64,000 bases of DNA from an uncultured Cyclobacteriaceae bacterium (GCA_937146645.1 CAKZRQ010000013.1:1-64000); one strand, 5' to 3'; counted from the stretch's first letter, positions 16,629 through 25,632 are shown. Numbers and translations: made by a program. The notes: generated by a model from the letters alone, not told the origin.

Positions 16629-17807
16629 CTAGAAGGGCTGGCCGTGGGTATTTCTGATAATCTGATCTGCCGCGAATGGCACATTATGTATAAGAGCTCG
16701 AGTGAATGAAGATGCTTTGGGTGAACCAAAAAGCTTTTGTACGGTGCGCCCTAATTTCAATCTTCCTTTAAAAAGCCCTGACCATTGATTGGCATAGGTC
16801 GATTCGATTTTTTCTCTTTGGCCTCCGGCCAAAATGGCTTCAGCTGCTAATTTTCCACTTTGTATGGCAATCGCCATCCCATTTCCACAAAGTGGCGTGA
16901 TTAAACCTGCCGAATCCCCTGCCATAAGCATATGATTTTCTACGGGTGCTTTAGGATCAAAATTGATCTCATTTATGACTTCGGGCTTATCAAAAAGGAA
17001 CTCAGCCGTTTGGAAAATCTCCTTAAGCACTGGATTCTTAAAAAGAAATTTTTCCTCCATTTCAGGAATATTGCCAGCCGCCCGGAGTTGATCACGGCTT
17101 CCTAAATAGCAGAGATTAAATCTCCCTTCTTCTACGGCATTTGCACCGCAGTAACCGCCATGAAAATTATGTAAAGAAACGAGGTCAAGTGGAAGGTCAG
17201 TTTTCACATGATACTTCACCCCCAGATATGGGCTTCGTTTCTTAATAAAATCCCGATTTAATACTTTATCCAGCTTCGACCTTTTTCCAAAGGCTCCTAT
17301 TACATACGTTGAGTTAAGAATATCATGATTTGAAAGAGTTGAAAAAAAACAGTCTGTTTCCGGGTCAAAATCAATCGATTCTACCTGGGTGCTTTGCAAA
17401 ACACTCACCCCAACTTCCAGGCATCTCTTATAAATCCAATTATCCAAGAGATACCGGCTAATGCCGAAGCCACCTAGATCAAGCTTAATAACTGCCGCCT
17501 TTCCATGCGTATCAGTGAATTGAAATCTATTGATCTCAGGTAACGAAATGTCGTCTGGGAGAAGTTTATGTCTTTCTAGAAAATTACGAGTCTCATTCGA
17601 AACGTATTCCCCACATACCCTATGAAAAGGGTATTTCTTTTTTTCCACTAAAACAACGGACTTTCCATCTTTAGCGAGAAGAAATGAGGAAACAAGGCCT
17701 GCCAGTCCACCTCCAATAACTACCACATCGTACTTTGTGTCCAACAGATTGCCTTTGATTTGCTGATTAAACCTTCCATCAAAAAATTGGTTTTGATGGG
17801 GACTCAT
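16629..17807 (-). CDS. FAD-dependent oxidoreductase of the geranylgeranyl-reductase type
   Basis: 392 residues. N-terminal dinucleotide-binding motif VVVIGGGLAGLVSSFLLA at about 30-47, then RVCGEYVSNE, and the family signature MLMAGDSAGLITPLCGNGMA around 295-315. These flavoproteins reduce isoprenoid double bonds or hydroxylate aromatics. Its stop lies two bases from the UbiA stop (convergent), and it belongs by position to the type III PKS locus, where it could act like the flavoprotein hydroxylase SrsC or saturate the prenyl tail. Context supports both; sequence alone does not decide. Confidence 0.85.
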   Translation of the reverse strand: MSPHQNQFFDGRFNQQIKGNLLDTKYDVVVIGGGLAGLVSSFLLAKDGKSVVLVEKKKYPFHRVCGEYVSNETRNFLERHKLLPDDISLPEINRFQFTDTHGKAAVIKLDLGGFGISRYLLDNWIYKRCLEVGVSVLQSTQVESIDFDPETDCFFSTLSNHDILNSTYVIGAFGKRSKLDKVLNRDFIKKRSPYLGVKYHVKTDLPLDLVSLHNFHGGYCGANAVEEGRFNLCYLGSRDQLRAAGNIPEMEEKFLFKNPVLKEIFQTAEFLFDKPEVINEINFDPKAPVENHMLMAGDSAGLITPLCGNGMAIAIQSGKLAAEAILAGGQREKIESTYANQWSGLFKGRLKLGRTVQKLFGSPKASSFTRALIHNVPFAADQIIRNTHGQPF

Positions 17808-17853
17808 TTGAGTTTTTGAAGGTTATTTGATTTCCGAAACAAAACCAAGGAAT

Positions 17854-20382
17854 ATGTTTAAAAAACTACCAAACCTAATCCGTTTAGGGATTATGGCAAT
17901 GGGAATTTTCAGCTTTACTCTTTTTGCTGGAGAGGTACAAGCCCAAAAGAAAAAGAAGAAAAAGAAGGGACAAACAGAAGCTCCTGCACCCGCTAAACCC
18001 AAAGAAAAGCCAGGATCGAAAAAGGGACCTCAACCCTATGGCAAAGTTATCACCAAAGAAGCCAAGACAAAGGAGGGATTATTTAAGGTTCATGAAATAG
18101 ACGATAAGTATTTCTACGAATTACAGGATTCACTACTGGGCAGGGATATGCTCATGGTAGTGACTATCTCGAAGACAGCCGATGGAATTGGTTACGGTGG
18201 AGAACGAACCAATACTCTAATGGTCAATTGGGAGAGAAATAAGGATGACATCTTACTAAAGATTAAATCTGTAAATAATTTCGCCGCTGACTCTTTGCCA
18301 ATTGCGCAAGCTGTAGAAAGCTCTAATTTGGAGCCTCTTTTACAAAGGTTTCCAGTCAAAGCTAACGCGACCGATTCTACAGGGGTAGTAATTGACGTGA
18401 CTGATCTATTTGGTAAGGATGTGCAAGCTTTGGGACTTCCCAGAGGTCGAAGAACGCAGTATAGAGTGACCAGATTAGATGCTGCTAGATCTTATATCGA
18501 GCACATTAATCCATACCCAATTAATATCGAAGCCCGCTATGTGAAAACTTACCTGGCAAGCCAACCTCCTTCAAACAGTTCGACTGGTTCCATCACTTTG
18601 GAAATGAATACCTCAATGATTCTACTTCCAAAAGTTCCGATGAAGCAGAGACTCGGCGATAGACGTGTAGGATGGTTCAGTCGTTCGATGGTAGACTTTG
18701 GTGCGGATGCTCAAAAAGCAGCACAAAGAACCTATTTAGATAGATGGAGACTAGAAGTCAAGGATGAGGATATTGAAAAGTTTAAGGCTGGGGAATTAGT
18801 TGAGCCTAAGAAGCCCATCGTATTCTACATCGATCCTGCTACTCCGGAACAGTGGGTTCCATATTTGAAGCAAGGCGTAGAAGATTGGCAAGTCGCATTT
18901 GAGGAAGCCGGTTTTAAAAATGCTATCATAGCTAAAGATGCTCCTACCAAAGAAGAGGATCCAACCTGGAGCCCTGAAGATGCCAGATACTCTGTGATCA
19001 GGTATTTCGCTTCTGATATTCAAAATGCTTATGGACCACACGTTTCTGATCCAAGAAGCGGAGAGATAATCGAATCAGATATTGGCTGGTATCATAATGT
19101 AATGAATCTATTGAGAAACTGGTTCTTCGTTCAGACTGCTGCTATTAACCCTGAAGCAAGGACTGTAAAGTTCAAGAATGAAGTGATGGGTAGATTGATC
19201 AGATTTGTATCTGCTCACGAAGTAGGTCATACGTTAGGACTACCTCATAATTTTGCTTCATCGCATTCATATCCTGTTGAGAAATTAAGAGATCCAGAAT
19301 TTACAAAGGAGATGGGTACTGCTCCTTCAATTATGGACTATGCTCGATTCAATTATGTGGCCCAGCCTGAAGATCAAGGTGTAAGTTTAATGCCTAACGT
19401 AGGCCCGTATGATAAATATGCTATCGCCTGGGGTTATCGACCCATCCTGGATGCTGAGACTCCAGAAGATGAACTCTTAACACTAAATCAGTGGATTCTT
19501 GATAAGGCAGATGATCCAGTTTATAGATTTGGTCGTCAAGGGAATAGATATGATCCTACCGCTCAAAGTGAAGATCTTGGTGACAATTCTATCCTTGCTT
19601 CTGATTATGGTATAAAAAACCTTAAGAGGATCATGCCTAACCTTATGGAATGGACTTCAGAAGAAGATAAACCATATAAGGACTACGAAGATTTAGAGGA
19701 ATTGTATGGTCAGGTTCTCGGTCAGTTTAACCGATACATGGGGCATGTAAGAACTAATATTGGTGGGGTTGAAGAATATTACAGAGCTACCGGACAAGAA
19801 GAGCAGGTATATACTCACACTCCAAAAGATGTACAAGAATCGGCGGTTGCATTCCTCAATGAAAATCTATTCGCAACCCCAGAATGGATGATGCAGGAAG
19901 ACATTATTTCAAGAATTGGTGATTTTGGTGCTCTAGAAAGAATCAGATCTCTTCAGGCCAATACGCTGAATGGAATTCTTGAATGGGGAAGACTAGGAAG
20001 AGTTATCGAGAATGAAGCCCTTAATGGTGATGAAGCATACAAGATGACCGAACTGTTCGATGATCTTCGTGGTGGAATATGGACAGAGCTTCCTGGAGGA
20101 CGAACGATAGACGTGCACAGGAGAGCTTTGCAAAGAGCCCATATCGAGAGACTAGAGCTTTTGATGACTGGAGAGACGGCGCCTGTTCCAGCCAGATTTA
20201 GAAGATTCGTTGGACCTCAAATCAATGCATCTCAGTCCGACATCCGACCAATGGTGAGGGCTGAGCTCAAGACCCTTCAAAGGCAGATAAAAACGGCAAT
20301 CCCAAGAACTTCGGATAGAATGTCGAAGATTCACCTTGAGGACGCACTCGAAAGGGTGGATATGATTTTAGAGCCTAAATAA
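17854..20382 (+). CDS. Secreted zinc-dependent metalloprotease (DUF5117/DUF5118 type)
   Basis: 842 residues from ATG 17854 (the upstream TTG at 17827 is unlikely). A signal peptide ends at GEVQAQ; it is followed at once by a run of seven Lys residues and a Pro/Ala/Lys linker. The central region contains SAHEVGHTLGLPHN with His455, Glu456, His459 and His465, the extended zinc site HExxHxxGxxH, and a downstream Met (SIMDYA, a Met-turn). This matches the Bacteroidota zinc-dependent metalloprotease family (metzincin-like). It is probably exported and cleaves extracellular protein. It is monocistronic: a terminator follows, and its 5' neighbour is divergent. Confidence 0.88.
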   Translation: MFKKLPNLIRLGIMAMGIFSFTLFAGEVQAQKKKKKKKGQTEAPAPAKPKEKPGSKKGPQPYGKVITKEAKTKEGLFKVHEIDDKYFYELQDSLLGRDMLMVVTISKTADGIGYGGERTNTLMVNWERNKDDILLKIKSVNNFAADSLPIAQAVESSNLEPLLQRFPVKANATDSTGVVIDVTDLFGKDVQALGLPRGRRTQYRVTRLDAARSYIEHINPYPINIEARYVKTYLASQPPSNSSTGSITLEMNTSMILLPKVPMKQRLGDRRVGWFSRSMVDFGADAQKAAQRTYLDRWRLEVKDEDIEKFKAGELVEPKKPIVFYIDPATPEQWVPYLKQGVEDWQVAFEEAGFKNAIIAKDAPTKEEDPTWSPEDARYSVIRYFASDIQNAYGPHVSDPRSGEIIESDIGWYHNVMNLLRNWFFVQTAAINPEARTVKFKNEVMGRLIRFVSAHEVGHTLGLPHNFASSHSYPVEKLRDPEFTKEMGTAPSIMDYARFNYVAQPEDQGVSLMPNVGPYDKYAIAWGYRPILDAETPEDELLTLNQWILDKADDPVYRFGRQGNRYDPTAQSEDLGDNSILASDYGIKNLKRIMPNLMEWTSEEDKPYKDYEDLEELYGQVLGQFNRYMGHVRTNIGGVEEYYRATGQEEQVYTHTPKDVQESAVAFLNENLFATPEWMMQEDIISRIGDFGALERIRSLQANTLNGILEWGRLGRVIENEALNGDEAYKMTELFDDLRGGIWTELPGGRTIDVHRRALQRAHIERLELLMTGETAPVPARFRRFVGPQINASQSDIRPMVRAELKTLQRQIKTAIPRTSDRMSKIHLEDALERVDMILEPK

Positions 20383-20398
20383 TCTAGGTTCAAAGCAA

Positions 20399-20429
20399 AA
20401 AAGGGATGCCATTGGGCATCCCTTTTTTT
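20399..20429. terminator. Bidirectional rho-independent terminator
   Basis: Stem GGGATGCC (20403-20410) / GGCATCCC (20415-20422), loop ATTG, with an A6 run before and T7 run after. Confidence 0.85.
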
Positions 20430-20446
20430 ATTCTTTTTATTAGACC

Positions 20447-20677
20447 TTAGAACTCTACAGGCTCAGGTTTTGGCTTTCGTGTAGGGCTATCAGATGGCCA
20501 GATTACTCCTGGAGGTAGATCAATTTTAGGCGGGGAAGTTACTTCTATTCCTCCATCTCCATCATCTCCACTATCATTTTTCCTCCGCAAAGTATTCTTC
20601 GTCATCGTGGCCACGAAATAAATAAGGATAATATAGGCTATCCCTAGTAGAAATAAATCAATAACCAGGCTACTCAT
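20447..20677 (-). CDS. Small membrane protein with Pro-rich soluble tail
   Basis: 76 residues. One N-terminal hydrophobic helix (IDLFLLGIAYIILIYFVATM), then a basic turn KNTLRRKND, an acidic Gly/Asp segment and a Pro-rich tail with PPGVIWPSDSPTRK. Its ATG is supported by the sensible charge layout. Not recognised as any family; short single-pass tail proteins are common in Bacteroidota. Separated from the convergent metalloprotease by a terminator. Confidence 0.6.
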   Translation of the reverse strand: MSSLVIDLFLLGIAYIILIYFVATMTKNTLRRKNDSGDDGDGGIEVTSPPKIDLPPGVIWPSDSPTRKPKPEPVEF

Positions 20678-20774
20678 GACTCGTAAATTTGTAATAATAT
20701 AATCAATACGAGTAGTAAATCAATAGTAAGGCACTTTGTTTCAGGTTAATAAAATTCATAAGCCCGAAAATGCC

Positions 20775-20805
20775 TTGCTAAATCCCATGCTAACTTGGAT
20801 ATTTG
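20775..20805 (+). promoter_or_regulatory. Putative promoter of the YcxB-like gene
   Basis: TTG at 20775-20777, a 20-base spacer, and GATATTTG at 20798-20805 (one mismatch to TAnnTTTG). The ATG follows 20 bases later. Confidence 0.4.
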
Positions 20806-20825
20806 CAGCCTGAAAAGAAGAATTA

Positions 20826-21299
20826 ATGATTATAAAAACTAAGAAATATCAGCTGGCTACGGGTACCTATATTAAAACAGGACTAGTAAACGTGCTGAAG
20901 GAACAATGGTGGGTTATTCTTATAGCTCTTGCCATCTGCGCAGGATACATCTGGATTCCATCCATATGGTGGTTTATAGGTGCTTTGATTGCTTATGGAC
21001 TTTACGTGCTGTTTTGGACGATCCAGTTCACTGGAGTCACTCAAATGGAACAAAATAAGACCATTTTCGAAAGATTAGCCTATGAAATCGATAGTCGTCA
21101 AATTCTGATGAAATTGAATACCAGGCAAGGAATGCCTATTCAGTGGAACATGATCAAAAAGGCTGAGATTCGAAAAGATGCCTTCATTTTATATATGTCA
21201 AAAGCACAGTTCATACATCTTCCCTTCCGAATTTTTAATACTGAGAATGAACGAAAATTCCTTGAGACCATTCTCAAGCGAAAAGAATTAATCAAATAA
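20826..21299 (+). CDS. YcxB-like domain membrane protein
   Basis: 157 residues. Two predicted membrane helices at about 26-66 (WWVILIALAICAGYIWIPS and WWFIGALIAYGLYVLFW) precede a soluble domain with QWNMIKKAEIRKDAFILYM and FIHLPFRIFNTENERKF, the pattern of the YcxB-like C-terminal domain (W..i....e....l.ly......iP...f). Function unknown, inner-membrane location likely. It is followed by a strong terminator and converges with a fasciclin gene. Confidence 0.72.
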   Translation: MIIKTKKYQLATGTYIKTGLVNVLKEQWWVILIALAICAGYIWIPSIWWFIGALIAYGLYVLFWTIQFTGVTQMEQNKTIFERLAYEIDSRQILMKLNTRQGMPIQWNMIKKAEIRKDAFILYMSKAQFIHLPFRIFNTENERKFLETILKRKELIK

Positions 21300-21300
21300 A

Positions 21301-21330
21301 AAAAGCCCTGAAGTCAACTTCAGGGCTTTT
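21301..21330. terminator. Strong bidirectional terminator
   Basis: Perfect 13-bp stem AAAAGCCCTGAAG (21301-21313) / CTTCAGGGCTTTT (21318-21330), loop TCAA, flanked by A and T runs. It serves the YcxB-like and fasciclin genes. Confidence 0.9.
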
Positions 21331-21349
21331 TTAATGAAGTAATGTTTTA

Positions 21350-21850
21350 CTACATCGGTGGGAGGATCACGCTATCAATTACGTGTACAACACCATTTTC
21401 AGCTTCAATGTCTGCTGCAGTAACAGTAGCATCATTGATCATGGCTTTCCCGTCCTTAAGAGTTACAGTGATCTCACTTCCTTGAACAGTCTTAGCTTTC
21501 ATACCATTAGATAAATCTCCAGACATAACTTTACCAGGCACTACGTGGTAAGTCAAAACAGCCACAAGCTGATCCTTATTTTCTGGCTTCAAAAGATTTT
21601 CAACAGTTCCGGCTGGTAATTTCGCAAATGCATCATTCGTTGGTGCAAATACTGTGAAAGGACCATCACCCTTCAATACGTCCACTAAGTCTCCAGCTTT
21701 CACAGCTGCTACAAGAGTAGTAAGGAAGTCTTGTGAAACCGCAAGGTCCACAATGTCAGCCTCTACTTCGTGTACATTTTCATTTTTTACGGTAAAAGAT
21801 GACGCCATAAAGACGATCGCTACCAAAAGAATGCTTCCAAATTTTTTCAT
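21350..21850 (-). CDS. Secreted fasciclin (FAS1) domain protein
   Basis: 166 residues with a signal peptide ([16 protein letters not shown]) and one FAS1 domain: the H1 motif [17 protein letters not shown], the H2 region [23 protein letters not shown] and the final [13 protein letters not shown]. Small secreted FAS1 proteins mediate cell adhesion or bind small ligands. Monocistronic, sharing its 3' terminator with the upstream convergent gene. Its upstream gap to rlmH holds no other gene that I see. Confidence 0.93.
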   Translation of the reverse strand: MKKFGSILLVAIVFMASSFTVKNENVHEVEADIVDLAVSQDFLTTLVAAVKAGDLVDVLKGDGPFTVFAPTNDAFAKLPAGTVENLLKPENKDQLVAVLTYHVVPGKVMSGDLSNGMKAKTVQGSEITVTLKDGKAMINDATVTAADIEAENGVVHVIDSVILPPM

Positions 21851-22026
21851 GATGATTTTAAATAATTGGTTTGGACATTAGAACAGAGGCGTTTGCTGTT
21901 TGTTTATTGATCTTTTGTTAACAAATTAGATAATCCCCAAAATCAGGGAAGAGCGGAATTATCAAACTTTAAGTGGCTACTTTTTCTTAAATTTTTTTTC
22001 AAAAATCACCTTCAACACTCGGTCAA

Positions 22027-22500
22027 ATGCAAATCAAACTTCTTGCAATTGGTAAAACAGATCAGGCTAACATCAAAGAATTGTGCCATGATTATGAGAA
22101 GCGATTAAGCCATTATATCAAGTTTTCTTTCGAGGTAATCCCAGATATCAAAAAAGCCAAAGGGCTGGATGAGACCCAGCAAAAAGATAAGGAAGGAGCA
22201 CTCATTCTTTCAAAAATTGAAGCCAGTGATATTCTTATTCTCCTGGATGAAAAAGGCAAGGAATATGGATCAGTTGAATTTTCTTCCTTCCTGCAGAAGA
22301 AAATGAATAGTGGCCTCAAGCAATTGATCTTTGTAATTGGTGGGCCTTATGGGTTCTCAAATGAAGTATATCAGAGATCCAATGGAAAGGTGTCTTTATC
22401 AAAAATGACTTTCTCTCATCAAATGATAAGGCCATTCTTCATCGAGCAGCTTTACCGGGCAATGACTATCCTCCGGAACGAACCATATCATCACCGTTAG
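22027..22500 (+). CDS. rlmH: 23S rRNA (pseudouridine-1915-N3)-methyltransferase
   Basis: 157 residues, the family length. RlmH is a SPOUT methyltransferase that methylates pseudouridine 1915 in helix 69 of 23S rRNA. Visible motifs: N-terminal MQIKLLAIGKTDQ, the LLDEKGKEYGSVEFSSFL segment, the knot region FVIGGPYGFSNEVYQR, and the C-terminal SHQMIRPFFIEQLYRAM followed by PYHHR. Cytoplasmic. Stands alone; a palindromic region follows it. Confidence 0.96.
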   Translation: MQIKLLAIGKTDQANIKELCHDYEKRLSHYIKFSFEVIPDIKKAKGLDETQQKDKEGALILSKIEASDILILLDEKGKEYGSVEFSSFLQKKMNSGLKQLIFVIGGPYGFSNEVYQRSNGKVSLSKMTFSHQMIRPFFIEQLYRAMTILRNEPYHHR

Positions 22501-22540
22501 AAATCATCTCAAATTAGGAAGCAAAACAATTAGACTTGAC

Positions 22541-22597
22541 TTAATGTTACCGAATTGTTAACTTTATATTACCAAGTTAACATTAGAGTTACATTAA
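22541..22597. repeat. Nested inverted repeat centred at 22569
   Basis: Inner perfect arms TGTTAACTT (22556-22564) and AAGTTAACA (22574-22582) with a 9-base spacer; outer arms TTAATGTTAC (22541-22550) and GTTACATTAA (22588-22597) match at 9 of 10 positions and share the same centre. No T run follows, so a terminator is unlikely. It lies just before the start of the next gene and may be an operator or a leader stem. Confidence 0.6.
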
Positions 22598-22598
22598 A

Positions 22599-23423
22599 TT
22601 GATTTTAAGGTTATACATATTGATTCTTTTGCTTCTCCTTCCAGGAATAGCATCCTCACAAAAAACATCTATTCAAGGGAATGGAGGCGTTTTTTTGTCT
22701 GCCTTAGAACAAGATTTATGGCAAAAAGGCAAGATTGAGCCATTTAGTCTTTTCCAAGCTGTGGATGCACAGATGGTGGATAAAGAGAATTGGAATAATC
22801 TCATAAATGAGCTCGAAGTCAAACGAGCCAAGACAAAAAAAGACTACAACTTTATAAAAAGTCTTTTTCAGAAAAGCCACAAAACACTTTTTCGCCATTA
22901 TCAACAGCATGCCACATTCAATGCCACCCTAACCGATGGTAATTTCGACTGTGTGAGTGGGTCTGCTGCTCTAGGTATGCTACTTGAAAGGTTTGGGTAT
23001 GATTTCGATATAATTGAAACAGATTATCATGTCTTTATCATGCTTCAAATCGATAACCGGGACATAATCTTAGAGAGTACCCTACCGATAGGAGGGATGA
23101 TTACAAGACCTTCAGAAGTTCAGGCATATTTGAACTCTTACAAACCAAAAGAGAATGCAAAACTCAATTCACTGAATACTCGAATCGGTAATACTGAAAT
23201 TGATATAAGCGATAACTCTATTTTCAGGAAGGTGAACTTAACCCAGCTAGCCGGATTACTTTATTACAATGATGCCATTTATGATTTCAATTCCCAGAAA
23301 TATAAGGTGGCAGCTGTGCAGCTAGCGAAAGCTTATACCCTTTACGAATCAGAAAGGATTTTGGGATTGAAAGAATTATCAGAAGAATTAGCTAGCGGGA
23401 AAGAATTATTAGCGAATAATTAG
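22599..23423 (+). CDS. Secreted transglutaminase/papain-like fold protein, function unknown
   Basis: 274 residues from a TTG at 22599; no in-frame ATG is near, and a second TTG (22620) is possible. A signal peptide (LYILILLLLLPGIASS) precedes a region with GNFDCVSGSAALGMLLERFG then IIETDYHVFIML and DIILES. Cys118, His144 and Glu159 have the order and spacing expected of a transglutaminase-like catalytic triad (Cys-His-acid). This suggests a cysteine peptidase or acyltransferase-like enzyme exported to the periplasm, but no name is possible. The gene is preceded by a nested inverted repeat and converges with the SlyD-like gene with a 4-base stop overlap. Confidence 0.65.
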   Translation: MILRLYILILLLLLPGIASSQKTSIQGNGGVFLSALEQDLWQKGKIEPFSLFQAVDAQMVDKENWNNLINELEVKRAKTKKDYNFIKSLFQKSHKTLFRHYQQHATFNATLTDGNFDCVSGSAALGMLLERFGYDFDIIETDYHVFIMLQIDNRDIILESTLPIGGMITRPSEVQAYLNSYKPKENAKLNSLNTRIGNTEIDISDNSIFRKVNLTQLAGLLYYNDAIYDFNSQKYKVAAVQLAKAYTLYESERILGLKELSEELASGKELLANN

Positions 23424-23932
23424 TGCTGATGGCCTCCTGGTCCATGAACGTGACCATGCTCGAGTTCTTCTTTATCAGCATCACGGATACTCACAATTTT
23501 TCCTTCGAATTGTAAATCAAAGCCTGCTAAAGGAGGATTGAAGTCCATGTGAACACCCATGTAGTCGATCTTAATGATCTCCCCCTTAATCTGTCCTCCC
23601 TTATCATCCTGCATAGGAATAACCTTCCCAACTTTTAAAAGATCTCGATTTTTCTTCCCATCCTGCTTGAAGTTAGCCTTAGGGATAATGGTCTTTCGTT
23701 CCTCGTAATAATCACCATACGCATCCATATAGCTCAGGAAAACGGAAAACTCCTCTCCGATGGTTTTGCCCATCAAGGCCTCTTCAAACTTTGGAAACAC
23801 AGAATTAGAACCAATCAGGAACAGGAATGGAGCAGTTTCAGGTACTTCCTCCCAATCTTGCATTCCTGTTTCGCCATTGTCCACTTGAAGCTTGTAGCAA
23901 ATCCCAACGACCTTTTCCTTATCGACCTTCAT
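23420..23932 (-). CDS. slyD: FKBP-type peptidyl-prolyl isomerase, SlyD-like
   Basis: 170 residues. SlyD architecture: split FKBP domain (APFLFLIGSNSVFPKFEEALMG) with an inserted chaperone lobe (VFLSYMDAYGDYYEERKTII, KVGKVIPMQDD), then the second FKBP part (DFNPPLAGFDLQFEGKIV) and a His-rich tail HGHVHGPGGHQH, which can bind Ni2+ or other divalent metals. Cytoplasmic protein-folding catalyst and metallochaperone. The stop overlaps the convergent upstream gene's stop by 4 bases, and the Wzi-like gene ends 3 bases upstream on the same strand, so the three leftward genes may share a transcript. Confidence 0.88.
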   Translation of the reverse strand: MKVDKEKVVGICYKLQVDNGETGMQDWEEVPETAPFLFLIGSNSVFPKFEEALMGKTIGEEFSVFLSYMDAYGDYYEERKTIIPKANFKQDGKKNRDLLKVGKVIPMQDDKGGQIKGEIIKIDYMGVHMDFNPPLAGFDLQFEGKIVSIRDADKEELEHGHVHGPGGHQH

Positions 23933-23935
23933 GAT

Positions 23936-25630
23936 TTATTTGAATAGGTATGCAAATCCAATTTGTCCTACAAAGTTGTTTCTATCAAATCCGGGGACAA
24001 AATATTGGTCCGGCTGATTCTCAAGGAACCACTTATAGTTTAGCGTATTCACGTATTGAAGTCGTGTATTTAGAAGAATATTACCGAATCTCCAATCACC
24101 CACTAAGGAGGGAACGATATCCACGTATTTATTTCTGAAGTCCTTAGATGCCTCAAATCGGTAATAATAGAAGTCAAGATTATAAACTATTCGCTCTATT
24201 TGGAAACCCAGCCGTTTCATTCCAGATACCCAAGCAAACTCGGCAAAGATGACATTGCTACCAGGACCATTTCCAACACCTAGAACCTGACCATTGTGAG
24301 TATAACCGTGGCGAACATGGTCATGGATATACCAAGTTTCCAAGTCTCTAATCTCTTCTCGGATTACTTGGCCCGTTTGTGTCATTTCCGAACTAATCTG
24401 GAAATAGTGTCCTGGTTTCTTCAATGACATCAAATGAGAAAACCCAAGCGTCCATGCCCTACCAGATTCCGGGGTAATTAAAAAGTCATTTACTCTTCGG
24501 AAATTCCCACGATTTCCATACTCTCCATAGAATTCAAAGTTGCCATTGGTTGAAAGCCATCTAAAGAACCCAGAACTAAACTGCTGACGCTTATCTCGAA
24601 TGGGGTTTTCAACATTGTAGAGGCCTTTCTGGCCATTGAAAACTGGAACCACATCACCAAGAGTCTCAACATCGGAGGTATATAGATTATTTACGGTGCT
24701 AAATCCAAGAAATAACCCAGGAACCCATTTGGGTTGGTAGGTCATAATTAACCCTGATAAATACCGGTTACCATTTTCAGGCTTTGGGACGTAAACAGGA
24801 TTCTCCTGAATAGAATAATCAGGCAAAGGAGGTAAAAAACCTGATTCTTTGAGTAACCCTGAAACAAACTGACCTTCAAATGCTCCTACCTTAGTTCGAA
24901 TCGGCTTTCTGGTATTCACTGTAAAATGGAAAAACCCGGGTGCATTATTACCTAGAATCAATGAATTCCTTCTTCCAGGACCCCACCAGAGATTTTCGGT
25001 CGAAATACCTACAGAGACTGTATTGAAATTATAGCGAATGCTGGACTGGCCTAAGAAAAACTTGTTATAGGCACCAGTTCCAAACTGCTCAGGCATATCG
25101 ATTCTATTCATGTACTCGTAATAGAAAAGTACCGTAGCCTGATGCTCAATCGGAAAACCAATGTAGTCCTTATTTTGAGCCATCAACAGTTCAGGTTGGA
25201 ACTGAATGGACCATCTGCCCATCTCAGCATATGCCCCAAGACTAATGATATTCTGAAAACCCCTATTTGGAATGAAGGCCCCATCATTCACTCCAAAAGC
25301 GTAGGTGGAATTATACTGAAGCTTATACGTAGCAGGGAGGATTCGGAATTTAAATTTATTATCCTCTCCGAAATTCCTGTGTATTGGACTCGTGTCTAAA
25401 TCCACCACCGAGCTATCTAGATCAAAGCCATCCTTGGCTCCAGTAAACTCTGTTGGATAGAGAGGCCTTATCATAAAAGACGAGGTTGAATCAACTTTCC
25501 CTAAAAGCTGAGCTCTTCTCAAGTAATCATCCAATACTGGCATACCCACTGGAACAGTTTGAGATCTGACCAGGACTGGCAGGCATGTCAGAATTGCAAA
25601 TAAAAATAAGGATAGCCGTATTCTAAGCAT
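23936..25630 (-). CDS. Capsule-assembly Wzi-family outer-membrane protein
   Basis: 564 residues from ATG 25630 (the upstream TTG at 25678 is a poorer start). Signal peptide LSLFLFAILTCLPVLVRS, then a beta-rich body with strands suited to an outer-membrane barrel. The segment SVGISTENLWWGPGRRNSL followed by NNAPGFFHF is the Wzi/capsule-assembly signature. Wzi-type proteins bind exported polysaccharide and anchor it to the surface. It is downstream of a lipoprotein gene by 2 bases (operon) and upstream of slyD. Fits with wecB and the exopolysaccharide initiation gene at 47-48 kb as an envelope-sugar theme. Confidence 0.85.
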   Translation of the reverse strand: MLRIRLSLFLFAILTCLPVLVRSQTVPVGMPVLDDYLRRAQLLGKVDSTSSFMIRPLYPTEFTGAKDGFDLDSSVVDLDTSPIHRNFGEDNKFKFRILPATYKLQYNSTYAFGVNDGAFIPNRGFQNIISLGAYAEMGRWSIQFQPELLMAQNKDYIGFPIEHQATVLFYYEYMNRIDMPEQFGTGAYNKFFLGQSSIRYNFNTVSVGISTENLWWGPGRRNSLILGNNAPGFFHFTVNTRKPIRTKVGAFEGQFVSGLLKESGFLPPLPDYSIQENPVYVPKPENGNRYLSGLIMTYQPKWVPGLFLGFSTVNNLYTSDVETLGDVVPVFNGQKGLYNVENPIRDKRQQFSSGFFRWLSTNGNFEFYGEYGNRGNFRRVNDFLITPESGRAWTLGFSHLMSLKKPGHYFQISSEMTQTGQVIREEIRDLETWYIHDHVRHGYTHNGQVLGVGNGPGSNVIFAEFAWVSGMKRLGFQIERIVYNLDFYYYRFEASKDFRNKYVDIVPSLVGDWRFGNILLNTRLQYVNTLNYKWFLENQPDQYFVPGFDRNNFVGQIGFAYLFK

Positions 25631-25632
25631 AA

